DNA from: Primulina eburnea
Lineage: Eukaryota > Streptophyta > Magnoliopsida > Lamiales > Gesneriaceae
Length of the DNA: 64,000 nucleotides
Direction of reading: 5' to 3'
Assembly (NCBI RefSeq): GCF_022965805.1
Contig: NC_133105.1
Coordinates: 28,475,158-28,539,157, forward strand
This document shows, one piece after another, positions 11,268 to 22,762 of this stretch (position 1 is its first letter; each line of letters starts with the position of its first letter). The position numbers and the translations under genes were made by a program. The notes below the pieces were generated by a model that saw only the letters and a list, made by a program, of their open reading frames with translations, was not told the DNA's origin and did no database searches.

Positions 11268-11280
11268 GTTCCTCCCCCAC
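11268..11280 (-). other. Polypurine tract of Gypsy B
   Basis: On the minus strand the purine-rich GTGGGGGAGGAAC lies directly before the LTR start TGTAGTGCCC. This is the expected primer for plus-strand DNA synthesis. The duplicate copy lies at 8827-8839. Confidence 0.75.
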
Positions 11281-11303
11281 TTATAAAAATTTCGTCCTCG
11301 AAA

Positions 11304-12652
11304 TTAAGTATTACCGAACAACTCCGGGTAGCGAAGTCTCATATCTGCTTCTGACTCCCATGTGGCTTCTTCCACTGATTGGTTTAACCACCGAACCTTG
11401 ACTAGCTTAGTCACTTTGTTCTTGAGTCTGCGCTCTTGCCTGTCTAGGATTTGGACTGGTTTCTCCTCATAAGACAGGTCTGGAGCCAGCTGCAACGGCT
11501 CATAACTCAGAATATGCGAAGGATTCGCCAGGTATTTCCTCAGCATCGAGAAATGAAACACATTGTGCACCCCGGCCAGGTTCGGCGGAAGGGCTACATG
11601 ATAGGCTAGTGTCCCAACTCTGTCAAGAATCTTAAACGGTCCAATGAACCTCGGACTCAGTTTGCCTCTCTTTCCAAATCTTATAACACCCTTCATAGGT
11701 GCTATCTTGATAAAACGTGATCTCCCACGGCAAACTCGAGATCTCTTCTCCTTTTATCGGCATAACTCTTTTGACGGCTTTGGGCAATCTTCATTCTCTC
11801 ACGAATCTTGACTACCACGTCTGCAGTCTGTTGAACTATCTCCGGACCAAGTTCTGTCCTCTCACCAACTTCATCCCAATGAACTGGTGATCTGCACTTC
11901 CTCCCGTACAACGCCTCATAGGGAGCCATACCAATGGATGCTTGGAAGCTGTTGTTGTATGTGAACTCCAATAGAGGTAGTCTAGACTCCCTAGTTCCTT
12001 GAAAATCAATCATGCACGCTCTCAGCAAATCCTCTAAAATCTGAATCACTCGCTCAGACTGGCCATTTTTCTGCGGGTGAAAAGCTGTACTGAAAAGCAA
12101 CTTTGTCCCCATGGCTGCATGTATGCTCTTCCAGAAGGACGACGTAAACCATGGCTGCATGTATGCTCTTCCAGAAACTGGAAATCCATGTAAACGAACG
12201 ATCTCCCTGAGATAAAGCTCCGCATACTGCGTCATGGAGAAAGTCGTCTTCACTGGTAGAAAATGTGTTGATTTCCTGAGTGGGTCCACTATAACCCAAA
12301 TGGAATTCGACCCTCTGACTGATCTCGGCAACCCAACAACGAAATCCATAGTAATGTTCTCCCACTTCCACTCGGGAATGGGGAGTGACTTAACCAACCC
12401 TGCTGGTCTCTGATGTTCAGCTTTTACTTGCTGACAAGTGAGACATTCTGATACGAATCTACGGATGTCTCGCTTCATCCCTGGCCACCAATACAATAAC
12501 TGTAGGTCTTTGTACATCTTGGTACCTCCTGGGTGAATGGAATACGGAGATGCGTGTGCCTCTATCAAAATATCATGTCTGATCGAACCAACACTAGGCA
12601 CCCACATTCTACCTCTGTATCTCACAATGTCGTCTGAAACTGTGTAAAGCAC
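11304..12652 (-). pseudogene. Integrase with chromodomain-like tail, Gypsy B
   Basis: Order in element direction: zinc-binding HHCC region (ILIEAHASPYSIHPGG ... CLTCQQVKAE), catalytic core ([10 protein letters not shown] with the first Asp), [14 protein letters not shown], and a chromodomain-like end (VRWLNQSVEEATWESEADM). The segment that should hold the second catalytic Asp (SDRDPRFTS in elements E and H) has been replaced by GRAYMQPWFTSSFW, caused by a 27-base copy of nearby sequence (12110-12136 and 12150-12176). The third residue region, QSERVIQILED, remains. A frame change near 11700 splits the gene. It cannot encode active integrase. Confidence 0.85.
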
Positions 12653-12694
12653 ACTGCCTTTGGCTTCGTATTTCAGTCTCCATTTCTGTAAATG

Positions 12695-13792
12695 CTAATC
12701 TGAAGACTGACCTGCCCGGATACGGTCTAGCAAACCAGATTTGACTATCAGATTAGACAGTCTAGGAGCTCTGCACTCTCGATAATTCTCTAGACCAAAT
12801 CTCTGAATCTCCGACTGTAGTGGTCTCTGAGCTGACAACTGAGCGACAACCGCTACTTTTCTGCTCAAGGCGTCTGCGACCACATTAGCTTTCCCCGGAT
12901 GGTTGCTAATTTCGCAGTCGTAATCTTTCACAAGTTCCAACCACCGCCTCTGTCTCATATTCAGCTCTTTCTGCGTGAAGAAATATTTGAGACTCTTGTG
13001 GTCAGTGAAAATCTGACATTTCTCGCCGTATAGGTAGTGCCTCCAAATCTTCAACGCAAAGACGACTGCGGCTAATTCCAAGTCATGCGTCGGGTAATTC
13101 TTCTCATGCACCTTCAACTGCCTGGAGGCATAAGCTATGACCCGACCTTGCTGCATCAACACTGCGCCTAGACCGAGCTTAGATGCATCAGTAAAAAGCA
13201 CAAACTCCCCTTGCCCTGACGGCATGGCTAGTACTGGCGCTGAAATAAGAGCTTGCTTCAGAGTGTCGAAGCTCTTCTGGCATTCCTCACTCCACACAAA
13301 CTTAGCATTTTTCTTGGTTAGTGAAGTGAGCGGCACTGCTATGGACGAAAATCCCTTAATGAACTTACGGTAGTAACCGGCTAAACCCAAAAAGCTGCGG
13401 ATTTCTGATGCGTTCTTTGGTTCAACCCATTCCTTAACGGCTGATACCTTCGCTGGGTCCACCTCAATACCACTGCTAGATACTATATGCCCCAAAAATG
13501 CAACTTTCTGCAGCCAAAATTCACACTTACTGAACTTCGCAAATAGCTTGCGACTCTGCAAGGTCTGCAAAACTGTCCTCAAATGCTGGTTGTGCTCCTC
13601 ATGGCTCTTCGAGTATATGAGAATGTCGTCAATAAACACTATGACGAACTGATCAAGGTAGGGCTGAAACACTCGATTCATGAGGTCCATGAAAATTGCT
13701 GGAGCATTCGTCAAACCGAATGGCATTACTAAGAACTCGAAATGCCCATACCTGGCCCTGAAGGCCGTCTTGTGGACATCTGCATCCTTCAC
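12695..13792 (-). pseudogene. Reverse transcriptase (C-terminal) and RNase H, Gypsy B
   Basis: A 365-codon open frame starts inside RT just after KIDLRSGYH and carries the polymerase active-site box [10 protein letters not shown], then the RNase H domain ([38 protein letters not shown]). The catalytic motifs look intact. A stop codon near 13799 separates it from the upstream RT part and another near 12695 from integrase, so the polyprotein is broken into blocks. Confidence 0.85.
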
Positions 13793-13798
13793 TTTTAG

Positions 13799-14690
13799 CT
13801 AATGATACCCTGATCGAAGATCTATCTTAGAGAACACGGTAGCTCCCTGCAACTGATAGAACAAGTCTTCGATTCTAGGCAACGGGTATTTATTCTTGAT
13901 CGTTACCTTGTTCAGCTCACGGTAATCGATGCATAGTCTCATGCTTCCGTCTTTCATCTTTACGAAGAGCACTGGTGCGCCCCATGGTGAGAAACTAGGG
14001 CGGATAAATCCTTTGTCGAGGAGCTCCTGAATCTGCTGCTTGAGCTCTAACATCTCAGCTGGAGCTAATCTGTATGGTGCCTTAGAGATTGGCGCTGTGC
14101 CTGGCACGAGATCGATTGCAAACTCCACCTCTCTCTCTGGTGGAAGGCCTGTGACGTCATCAGAAAAGACGTCTGGGAAGTCTCTGACTACCGGCACCTC
14201 TGATAAAGAGGGAGTGGGCACGTCAGGCGCTGAAATAATACTAGCCAAGAAGGCCTGACACCCCTTGGAGATCAACCTCCTCGCCTGCATGCACGAAATC
14301 ATGCGAGGGAAGCTTCTCCATCTAGCTGGTTCGAAGAGAAACCGTTCCATGCCCGGCGGTCTGACCAAAACTGACCTCTTCTGAAAGTCGATTAAGACTC
14401 TGTTCTTTGTCAGCCAGTCCATGCCCAAGATAATGTCAAATTCTGGCATCTGCAATAGGATTAAATCTGCATATACCAGGTGGCCATGTAGTTCTAGATC
14501 AACGTCTCTGATCACACTGGTAGCCAACAGCTCTTCCCCTGACGGGACTGTCACCGAAAAGTTCACGTCTAGGCCAATGGACTTGAGGTCCAAATGATTA
14601 GCAAACGTCTCTGATACGAAGGAGTGAGTGGCTCCTGAGTCTAACAGTACAGTTGTGGGTAATCTCTTAATAAAAATGTTTCCTGAGATG
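13799..14690 (-). pseudogene. Protease and RT N-terminus, Gypsy B
   Basis: The frame contains the retropepsin active-site motif DSGATHSF near 14620-14645, the typical [10 protein letters not shown] motif, then the linker and the start of RT ([48 protein letters not shown]). The open frame from 14593 lacks an ATG; it is simply the continuation of gag-pol. It ends in a stop at the join with the RT/RNase H block. Confidence 0.8.
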
Positions 14691-14788
14691 CGTTAGTACA
14701 ACAACACTTATTTTCCAAAAATTTCTAACATAAACCTAAAGTACAATAGAACTCAATAACCCTAGGCAAACAAAATATTACTAGCACG

Positions 14789-15939
14789 CTAATAATCCCA
14801 AGTAAAAATTCCACATGCAAGGCAGAAAAATACTGAGCTTAGGTAGAAAAGTTTACCAGTCAGTAAGGTGGTGTCTGGGTCCTCCTCCTGAGCATGCATG
14901 GCGAATACCCTTCCCTGGGTTGGCTGCTTGCCCTGTGGGCACTCTTTCAGCACGTGATCTGTAGCTCCACATTTAAAACATTTCCCGGATCCCCATAGGC
15001 ACTGTCCGGGATGCTGGCGATTGCACTTCTGGCACACTGGGAAGATAGCGGGCTTCTGAGGCGCCCCTTGCTGCTGAATTGGACCCTTGCCCTTTGGCGG
15101 TCCTGGATAAGGCTTTTTCCAAGGCGGCCCCTGAAACGGCCTCTTAAACTGGGGTCTCTGCTGTTGTTGCTGTTGGTGTTGCGGTGGTGCCTGGTATGGC
15201 CTATTGCCCTGCCTGTCCATCTCGATATCTCTCAGATCTTGCTCTGCAGCCAGAGCTCTAGAAACGGCAACTGCATAAGTAGTAGGGCCAGCTACCCTCA
15301 CATCACGGCGCAGGATCGGCTGCAAACCATTTAAGAAGTGCCTCAACTTCGCCTGGACATCATTAGCAATGAGGGGCACGAAGTGACATCCCCTCTCAAA
15401 CTTCCTAACAAATTCTGCCACGATACTGTCCCCCTGCCGCAGCGTCATAAACTCGTTGGTGAGTCTGGTTCGTACTTCCTCAGTGAAGTACTTGAAGTAG
15501 AAGACCTCCTTAAAACCATTCCAAGGCAGCACCTGCAAATTGACTGCCACTGATGCACTCTCCCACCATAATCTTGCGTCCCCTGTCAGAAGGAACGTGG
15601 CACATCTGACCCTGTCCGCATCAGTCAGTTCCATAAATTTGAATATCACTTCTATGGACTTAATCCATTCCTCGGCTACCATCGGGTCAGTGGTACCCGA
15701 AAACTCCTTGGGCTCATCCTCCTAAACCTTTCATACACTGCTTCCGGTTGGGGTCACGCCCCTGTACCTGCTGCTGTAGCTTGGTTCCCCGCAAACTGTG
15801 CGAAGAACTGCCTCATACCAGCAAGCATCTGAGCCTGCATATCTGGAGGTGGTGGGGGTTGCGGATTGGCCCTCTCCTCAACTCGAGGCTCTCTGTCCTC
15901 ATCTCTTGTTTCACGGTCGATCATACGTCTAGGAGGCAT
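14789..15939 (-). pseudogene. gag: gag of Gypsy B
   Basis: The start is ATG at 15939 (MPPRRMIDRETRDED...), preceded by about 220 bp of leader and the primer site. The N-terminal block ends in a stop near 15754, and a frame change leads into the capsid region from 15682 on (TFLLTGDARLWWESA, YFTEEVRTRLTNEFMTLRQG), then a glutamine- and proline-rich linker and a CCHC knuckle (CFKCGATDHVLKEC). The role is capsid and RNA binding of the particle. At least one frameshift makes it a pseudogene. Confidence 0.85.
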
Positions 15940-16158
15940 ACTGTTCCAGTGAATTATCCAACACGTAAACCCAACATGCATGAACATATCTCAATATTTT
16001 ATGATGCACGTAAATCAAACTTAAAACATGCACGTACTGAAATCATAACTTGATGCTTACTACATAACATAATGCAAAACTTTAAACTTACAGACTTGAG
16101 GTGTGACTTCGTGAGCTTCTTGCGACTGGCAGTAGGCGTGACCCTTTACAAGAACACC

Positions 16159-16170
16159 GCTCTGATACCA
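16159..16170 (-). other. Primer binding site of Gypsy B
   Basis: Minus-strand TGGTATCAGAGC, matching initiator-Met tRNA, two bases from the LTR edge. Confidence 0.85.
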
Positions 16171-16172
16171 AC

Positions 16173-18931
16173 TGTAACGAACCGTACTTATCATACTTAA
16201 AATTTGCGGAAAAATTAAAAAAAATTTCTTAAATCTACACATCCATACGGTCGTCACTCATCATTCATTAAAATAACATTTGAAATCAATATCACCAACT
16301 AAAATTTGCTAAAAGACAAGCGGTCTCAAAATGTCTCACAATCCAATCATAAAATTAGAGTGTAAATGTATTTTCTTAAAATCTTAAAACAACGTAGGCG
16401 GTCCTCGGGTCTAGCCTCCCGCTCAGTCCAAGCCTGCACCTTGGTCTCCACCTCCCGTCTCCTCATCAACATAGTCACCTGCATCGATCAAGTCTAGTGA
16501 GTCTAAAGACTCAACACGTATAAATTGGGATAACGAGTACTACATAATAAAATCGCATGCATCTTAAAAATAGAACGTACATAACTTGAAACTTGAGCTT
16601 GCATAATAAACTTGATCATACGTACATACATAACTAGACGTGCCATCAACATGAACTTTCATAAACATACTGCATACTTGAACATACGTAACTTCATCAT
16701 TTTCGTAGAGGATGTTTCAAAGCAAGTGACCCATACATAATAAACGCCTGATCACACACATCACAGTACTGGGCTGACAGGGACGTATCCACTGCCGCAT
16801 ACATGAGATCCCCGTTCATAATTTAACGGGCTGGTTGGTCCCCGTTCATAATTTAACGCTTTCCAACCACGATCTAACCCGTTCATAATTTAACGGGGCG
16901 GAGAGGTCCTCGGCCACGTTCACCGACTTCCAAACCCATTCATAATTTGGTCACAAGACATTTAGCATCCCTCAAAAACTTAAAATATTTTCATTGCACG
17001 TCCTACATACTTACATGCCGTTGAGAGATTCGTTGGACTTCGACTGGGGCCGTTGCTGCACACACTAACATGAAATTGCATACTTAACTTGCATAATTTA
17101 ACGTAGAAATCATACTTACTCTCGAGTTCAATCATTACTTAGGCATACTAAAATTTCCCATGACGCGACCTTGATAAACCTTGCATTAAACTATGACGTC
17201 TAACCTCAAAGCATACTAAATAATTTTTCCCAAAAACGAAGGACACGGACCCCGTACCTACATCCGTGTAGGGATCCGTGTAGACACTGGAAGTAGACAC
17301 CGAAAGGAAGCAAAGGCACGGACCCCGTGTCAGGGTCCGGGTGAACATCCGTGTAGGCACTGGAAGAATACACTAAGTGAAACCCAAAGGCACGGACCCC
17401 GTGCCCTCATCCGTGTAGGGGTCCGTGTAGATACTGGAAAAAGACGCCGAGAAGAAAACAAAGGCACGGACCCCGTGTCAGGGTCCGTGTACCCACTTTG
17501 ATCGCGAACTTACGAAAATTCTGTACATGCTTTGCTGAACATCCTAGACTCGATTACACGGACTATGAAATGACACCATGAGTCGTTCCTAGAATACTAA
17601 GGCATTATACCAAACCCAAGTAAACATTATCATTACCCCAAGAGTGACAAACCATCAACAACAACGACACAACTCAAAATTCGACACAATGTTACTTCCT
17701 ACGACTCTTGATTCAACTTAGTGCCTATCGACCCGAAATGAACCATTAGTGACCATCCAAATAACATATAAAAGGTACCTATACGCAGCAACGATCACCC
17801 GTCGATCCCAACGAAGCCTGCAACAATTAAACTTCAAGGATACATCAATATCATAACTTTTCTGAAAACGCAGTTTGAGCAGTCCCACGAAAAACATCAT
17901 AACTCACTCAATTTTCATCCAAAAATCTCGAATTTTATATCAAATCGAAGACATCAAAAAGTTATACAATTTTCTTGTTGAAAGTTTTCTCAAAATCCCG
18001 ACAGAAAAATCGCAGTTTTCAACAGAACAGTGAGTTACGAGATTTTAGATCTAAAAAGTATTTCAAGCGCATTCAAACCATTTTCCGCTCAAACGACGAA
18101 CGTCACACATGGATTTTCACGCATAAAAATACACAACGCATACTATGACAAGATCGATGCAGAAAGAACAGAATATACGTGCCTTGATATTAAAAGATAC
18201 CGTAACGACGACACCGAAGCGGAGATGGAGCGAGGCTTGATCCGGGACGAACGTGGCACCGATTTATTTGAATAAAATGCAACAAAACCTTGCTGGAAAT
18301 TAAAGGGAGGGGTCGGCTGCTATGCTTCTCAAGAACCCTAGGTTTTCTTTTAAAAGAATGAAGTGAAGAGAGAAATAAAATTGTGTGTGTGTATGCTTGA
18401 GTGTCGTGAGTGGTGTGTGTAAAGTGTGTGTGTGCGTGCGTTTTGTGTAGTGGGTAGGAGATTAGGGTGTTAATTAGGGACAATAATTTACTTAATTACT
18501 AATTAACAACCAATCAAGGCATTAACCCACTACTAACTTTAAATAAAAATCGTGTGATTGAAATAAAGTGCACAAGAGACAATTCCTTAAAACTTTAAAG
18601 TCTCCAAAATCTCCTAATAGTCAAATTAGGCTTTTAAATTACTAAAACTAGATAAATTATTTAAAATGCCCCACTCCACTAAAAATAAAATACCGTCTTT
18701 TAAAATTGCCAACGATCGTCACCGGGTCTCTTCCTCGATCCCGCCTCGAATAATCGCCTGAAACATGAAACTTGAAGAAAGCATTTTTAACGTGCATCAC
18801 ATGCACATAAATAATTTAAAATAATGGATTTTCATAAATTATGCATGGCTAAAACTCATTTAAAAATAATTAAATGATTTAATAGTTAAATAAATGCATG
18901 GGTAATACGTGTACTGAATTTGGGCACTACA
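16173..18931 (-). repeat. Full 5' LTR of Gypsy B (about 2.76 kb)
   Basis: Plus-strand edges are TGTAACGAACC and GGGCACTACA. The interior carries the CACGGACCCCGT array (17243-17492), a set of CCCGTT...AACGGG hairpins (16811-16940), and a GT-rich tract (18383-18450). The two truncated LTR copies at 7119 and 9610 match its right-hand two thirds. On its right it joins element C's LTR mid-sequence, the mark of insertion into C. Confidence 0.85.
17243..17492 (-). repeat. CACGGACCCCGT repeat array in Gypsy B LTR
   Basis: About four spaced copies of CACGGACCCCGT, each followed by a partly inverted GGGTCCGTGT or ATCCGTGTAGGG, with about 50 bases between units. Equivalent arrays lie at 7119-7385 and 9640-9826, with copy-to-copy differences: an extra GTACGGGTCCGT unit is present in the two partial LTRs and absent here. 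Function is unknown; the arms could pair as short hairpins. Confidence 0.7.
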
Positions 18932-19586
18932 TATTCACACCGGGATCCCTAGAGTTATAGTTGAGTCGAGTCTAGACATGATTTGACTAGAACTGCATGT
19001 GTTTATGGATGTGGTTTCATAGACTATGAAACCCATTTTTATATTGCTTTCAGTCATGATAGCATGTTTTTATGATTTGATTTGAGCAGCATGTTTATCT
19101 GATTTGAGTTGCATGCTTATTTTGAGTTGATTTCACAGATTATGAAATCTATTGGTTTTAAGTTTATTAATGATAGAATATTTCATGATTTACTTTATGT
19201 ATATGCATGTTTACCATGTTGTATACTGGGATTTATTCTCACCGGAGTTATCCGGCTGTTGTCTTGTTTTGTATGTGTGCATGACAATAGGTGGGGCTGG
19301 ATCGGGGTCAAGAAGAGGATGAGAGAAGACGAGTTAGCGTGGTGATTCCGGACTTATTGTAGACTTGGTTTTATTACTGGAATTTAGTAACTGAACCTTA
19401 GACTTAGTTTGTACAGTATTGTACTTTTATACTGAAATGTATTTTATACTGAGATGTATATTATTTAGATTCCATTACCTTCCGCATTTACATTTTAAAA
19501 AGAAAAATTTTTAGACCCTGTTTATCAGAACTGATAATTAAATCCCAACGATGAATAAGAAGATGATTAGCGTCCGGGTCCCCACA
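18932..19586 (+). repeat. Partial 5' LTR of Gypsy C
   Basis: Begins mid-LTR at TATTCACACCGGG, equal to 24217 of the 3' LTR, and ends GGTCCCCACA. It contains the conserved CCGGAGTTATCCGG hairpin. The missing left part was separated by the insertion of element B. Confidence 0.8.
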
Positions 19587-19591
19587 ACAGG

Positions 19592-19603
19592 TGGTATCAG
19601 AGC
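19592..19603 (+). other. Primer binding site of Gypsy C
   Basis: TGGTATCAGAGC, complementary to initiator-Met tRNA, five bases after the LTR end. Confidence 0.85.
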
Positions 19604-19917
19604 GATAGATCCTTTATATTGAGATAGTCAGAACTGATAGATCTTTTAGAATGAGATAGTAGAGAATGAGCGGGGTAGATTGAATTGTCTTCCTTGCATG
19701 TGATTGCTAGCATGAGATTTATGTCAATGTTGACTTGCATGATGTGTGCTAGCATGATTTATTGCTTTCCCTATTACATGTTGTTTGTTATCTGAGTTGA
19801 TTGCAGCATGTAATTACTAAGCCTGAATCAGAACCGAGTCTGGATCAGAGGTATATGATCAGAGGAGGGCTGAGACAGATTGTATAGATTATGTACTAAT
19901 CTGTTTGATTATCAGAT

Positions 19918-20141
19918 ATACCGCCTCGAAGAAAATTTCAGAAAAGGGCAGTACTTCGTCTGAACAAATAGATGCATCAGAAACTCAGCTAGAAGGAAAG
20001 ATAAAAGAATTTCAGTTATTGCACCCGTCGATTCTGAATGGTATCGAGCAATGCCAGGGAGTGACTGGTAGATGTAATATTTGTGGACAGCCGGGACACT
20101 TTGCTAAAGTTTGTCCCCAGAAGCGTTCCCGAAGATTGTAG
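19918..20141 (+). pseudogene. gag: Collapsed gag of Gypsy C (capsid deleted, zinc knuckle kept)
   Basis: The N-terminal tail matches gag of A (EKGSTSSEQ ... LEGKIKEFQLLHPSILNGI). It then jumps in frame at about 20045 to EQCQGVTGRCNICGQPGHF, so the capsid core is missing while the CCHC knuckle and the end KRSRRL remain. The position of the start codon is ATA (19918-19920), as in A and G. Two extra bases after CGAAGA shift the frame at the N-terminus. If translated from an internal site it would give a small RNA-binding peptide; more likely it is a deletion derivative. Confidence 0.7.
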
Positions 20142-20485
20142 GAAACAGAGTTTAATTGAGAAACAGATCCAGAATTCACAACAGGTATTATTCTTTATGA
20201 TTCTATTGCATATGTATTGAGATATACTAATGCACTTGTTAAGAATATCTTTGACTGAGTCGCATGGAGATATGCTATATCTGTTGGGTTTGTTTGTACT
20301 GTAGTATTGATGTCCTTGCTTGTTGAGGAAATGTTGATATCAGAGATTTCTGTATATATTGTATACTACAGTAAGATGAGAATGAAATAGAGATAGATTA
20401 TGATGTACTTGTGTTTTCTGATTTGAACGTATTATTGATATGTATATGCTGAACAAGTACAGACATATTGTAGAATTTTTCCAGA

Positions 20486-20753
20486 AATGGTAAGAGTCAG
20501 ACCAGAGATGACTGATCAGTGGAGATACCACGATAAGGATTCTAGATTTAGAATTCCTTTGATATCTGTATTGTATATGACTCGATTAATACAGAAAGGA
20601 GTAGATTGCATCCTTATGTATTCAATAGATCCACTGAAATCGAGCCTAGCATTGGCAGATTTGCCAGTGATATATGAGTTGGCAGATGTTTGCCCAGATA
20701 AGATATCAGATTTATGTGATCTCAAAAAAAAAAAAATAGACTTCAGAAATTGA
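20486..20753 (+). pseudogene. Protease-RT linker remnant, Gypsy C
   Basis: Translates to text aligned with the protease/RT linker of H and F: VRPEMTDQWRYHDKDSRFRI matches [20 protein letters not shown], and DPLKSSLALADLPVIYELA matches [19 protein letters not shown]. The protease active site upstream and the RT fingers downstream are missing. The frame is open for about 88 codons by chance or constraint. Element G keeps the same block at 57443-57725. Confidence 0.7.
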
Positions 20754-22749
20754 ATGTAGATCAGGTATTTTTTGTATGTTAGATTCAGTACAAAATGATA
20801 TTGAATCTACAGAATAATACATACCGAATTGAAAGAATTGAATATTTGAAGATTTTAGTGAATATTCTGAGAATTAGAATTATTGTATACAGAAACTATT
20901 CTGATAAGAATTTCGCTTGAAACAGATTGTATTCAGAGTATGCGATATCTGAAATTGGTATGCAGATTGATTTTGATACAGCGGGGGTTATGATTAGTGA
21001 CTGAAAGATATGGAGATCAGAAATATCAGAAATTTCAGAAATTATTGTGTCTGATTTGGCAGATTATTTTATTCGATTATTGCTTTATATCTGCTGAGTA
21101 TTGTTATTGTTCTAAATCAGTAGTCATGATATTTTATATTGTTTGGGAGCACATTTTATTTGCAGATAAGATATAGCAGTTGATCAGAATGACATGAAGA
21201 TATTTACCAGAAATCATTGTTTTATGAGTTCACTGAACTCACTAGATCTGTATAGGTTACTGATATTTGTATCTGATTTGATATTACTGTTGTTTTGAAT
21301 CCGTATATGATACAGATTGTTGTGAACCGTTGAGAATATATACAGCTCAATTGGATCAGAGTTGTTTTCGAGAGGTACAGCAGTTCAGAAATGCGATCAG
21401 AATGTTCAGAGCTTGATTGATAATCAGAATGGAGCATCGATTAGAGTAAAAGATATATGATTTTGTGTTTTGTATGAAATTGACTAGCTTGTGATATCAG
21501 AATATTTCAGTATTGTATAACAGAATTGATATTGGTGGTCAGAGCCGAATACCAGGTAGGTATTTCTTCTTTAATTTTTATTATTAACTAATTGTTATGC
21601 CGAATAGTTCGAAGTTGAAATCACAGATAATGTCAGAAATGCGTTGTAGTGACTTCAGTTGTCATGTTTGTGACTTAGAATGTATGATATTCGAACAGAC
21701 AGTTTTGATATAGACAGATTAAGTCAGTTGTGACAGATTTGTACTGAAATGTTGGCAGAAATTGTATTGATATGTCTGAATCGCTAACAGAAAAGACAGA
21801 AAGATAGTTATCAGAAGATTTATTTCAGAATTGTATAGTTCTAAATAGAAATGGGAGTACATTTCTATAGTTTTCGTAATGAAATTACCGCCATTTTCTA
21901 CAGATTGAAATATGATATGATTGTGATTGACAGATTGTTCAATCTATATCTATCAGTTTGTACAAGATGATGTACAAACATGACCAAACGACACAGATCG
22001 ATGTCATAAAAGTTGTCAGAGTAACCAGAATGCTGAAAGAGAGTATATCAGATTGTGAATGTACTTGATCTTGTACTTGTGGCAGAACGTACCATAAGTT
22101 TTCTCAGATATTATTCATCGACTGACAGATAGCCAGAGTGTATTATCCAGATATTGGACGATATTGGTAAAGTTGTAGTGTTGGATGTTAGCACTAATTG
22201 ATATGACATATTATCATTTTATGAATTATGGTACAATGATAGTCCTCAGGTGAGTAATGAGATAATTACAAACGAGACATTTTACAGTAAGTACTACAGA
22301 TTTCAGTAGTATAAGAATAATATCTCGGAGATACCTGAGATAAGATCTGATACGGTCAGGAACATGACCAAGAAAAAGATAGCTAATTCAGAAAAGAATG
22401 AAGATAGCTCAGACCAGACAGACTTAATATGCCAACGTCAGATAGTGACGATTGGTAATTGGAGCCAGAGATTTAATATATCCTTGACTGGGATAAACAG
22501 ATTAGATAACAGCTAATAGTATTGATTTGTTATGAGCTGTTAATTGGTATATACAGATGTTATATAGCTAGTATTGTGAGATTAATTTTGTCAGAATCTC
22601 AAAGAAACTATCTGAGAGATAGAATCTGATATGAGATTGAGATTTTCGAATAGATTTATTGAGATGAGTTTTCGATTTAAAACTCTGTATACATTTCTTC
22701 TGATATATCTGAATTGATTACTTGCGAGTTCGAGGACGAACTCAAACTT
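20754..22749 (+). pseudogene. Decayed pol remnant, Gypsy C
   Basis: This AT-rich stretch has no long frame. Near 21840-22010 it still aligns at DNA level with the integrase core of H: GAAATGGGA.CA.ATTTC.ATG.TTT, then GATTGACAGA and a GT-rich block matching the region around MDFVTKLP and VVIDRLTKS. Other parts resemble element G in inverse orientation (55560-57440). It appears to be pol reduced by many deletions and substitutions and then spread as part of a non-autonomous element. Confidence 0.6.
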
Positions 22750-22762
22750 AAGAGGGGAAAAA
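22750..22762 (+). other. Polypurine tract of Gypsy C
   Basis: AAGAGGGGAAAAA immediately before the LTR start TGTAAGGCCCG; the expected plus-strand primer. Confidence 0.8.

Larger units (their letters stand above)
7169..12050. repeat. Tandem duplication of about 2.44 kb within Gypsy B
   Basis: Unit 1 (7169-9609) and unit 2 (9610-12050) are collinear and nearly identical: LTR interior from GGAAGTAGACACCG, LTR edge at 8826 / 11267, polypurine tract, and integrase C-terminal end. The offset is 2441 bases at both the LTR edge and the unit boundary. At 9610 the integrase text ...TGAATCACTC runs straight into the LTR text TGGAAGTAGACACC, where the intact copy continues CGCTCAGACTGG. This is a head-to-tail duplication joining integrase to mid-LTR, with only a base or two of shared sequence at the joint. 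Confidence 0.85.
7119..18931 (-). mobile_element. Gypsy element B, chromovirus with duplicated 3' end
   Basis: Minus-strand element with a full 5' LTR (16173-18931), primer site, gag-pol pseudogene (11304-15939), an incomplete 3' LTR (9610-11267), then a second copy of the integrase end (8827-9609) and a second incomplete LTR (7119-8826). The RT/INT sequence and the C-terminal EEATWESEADMRLRYPELF segment indicate a chromovirus, most like the Tekay/Del type. The right edge ends GGGCACTACA and lies inside the 5' LTR of element C, so B inserted into C. The left edge is truncated against element A. Confidence 0.85.

Noticed and set aside
19109..19345. Frames of about 60-80 codons in LTRs (also 24394-24630, 5373-5555, 30282-30501)
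   Set aside because: They cover the conserved LTR block with the CCGG hairpin; shared DNA explains the recurring peptide, and the frame differs among families.
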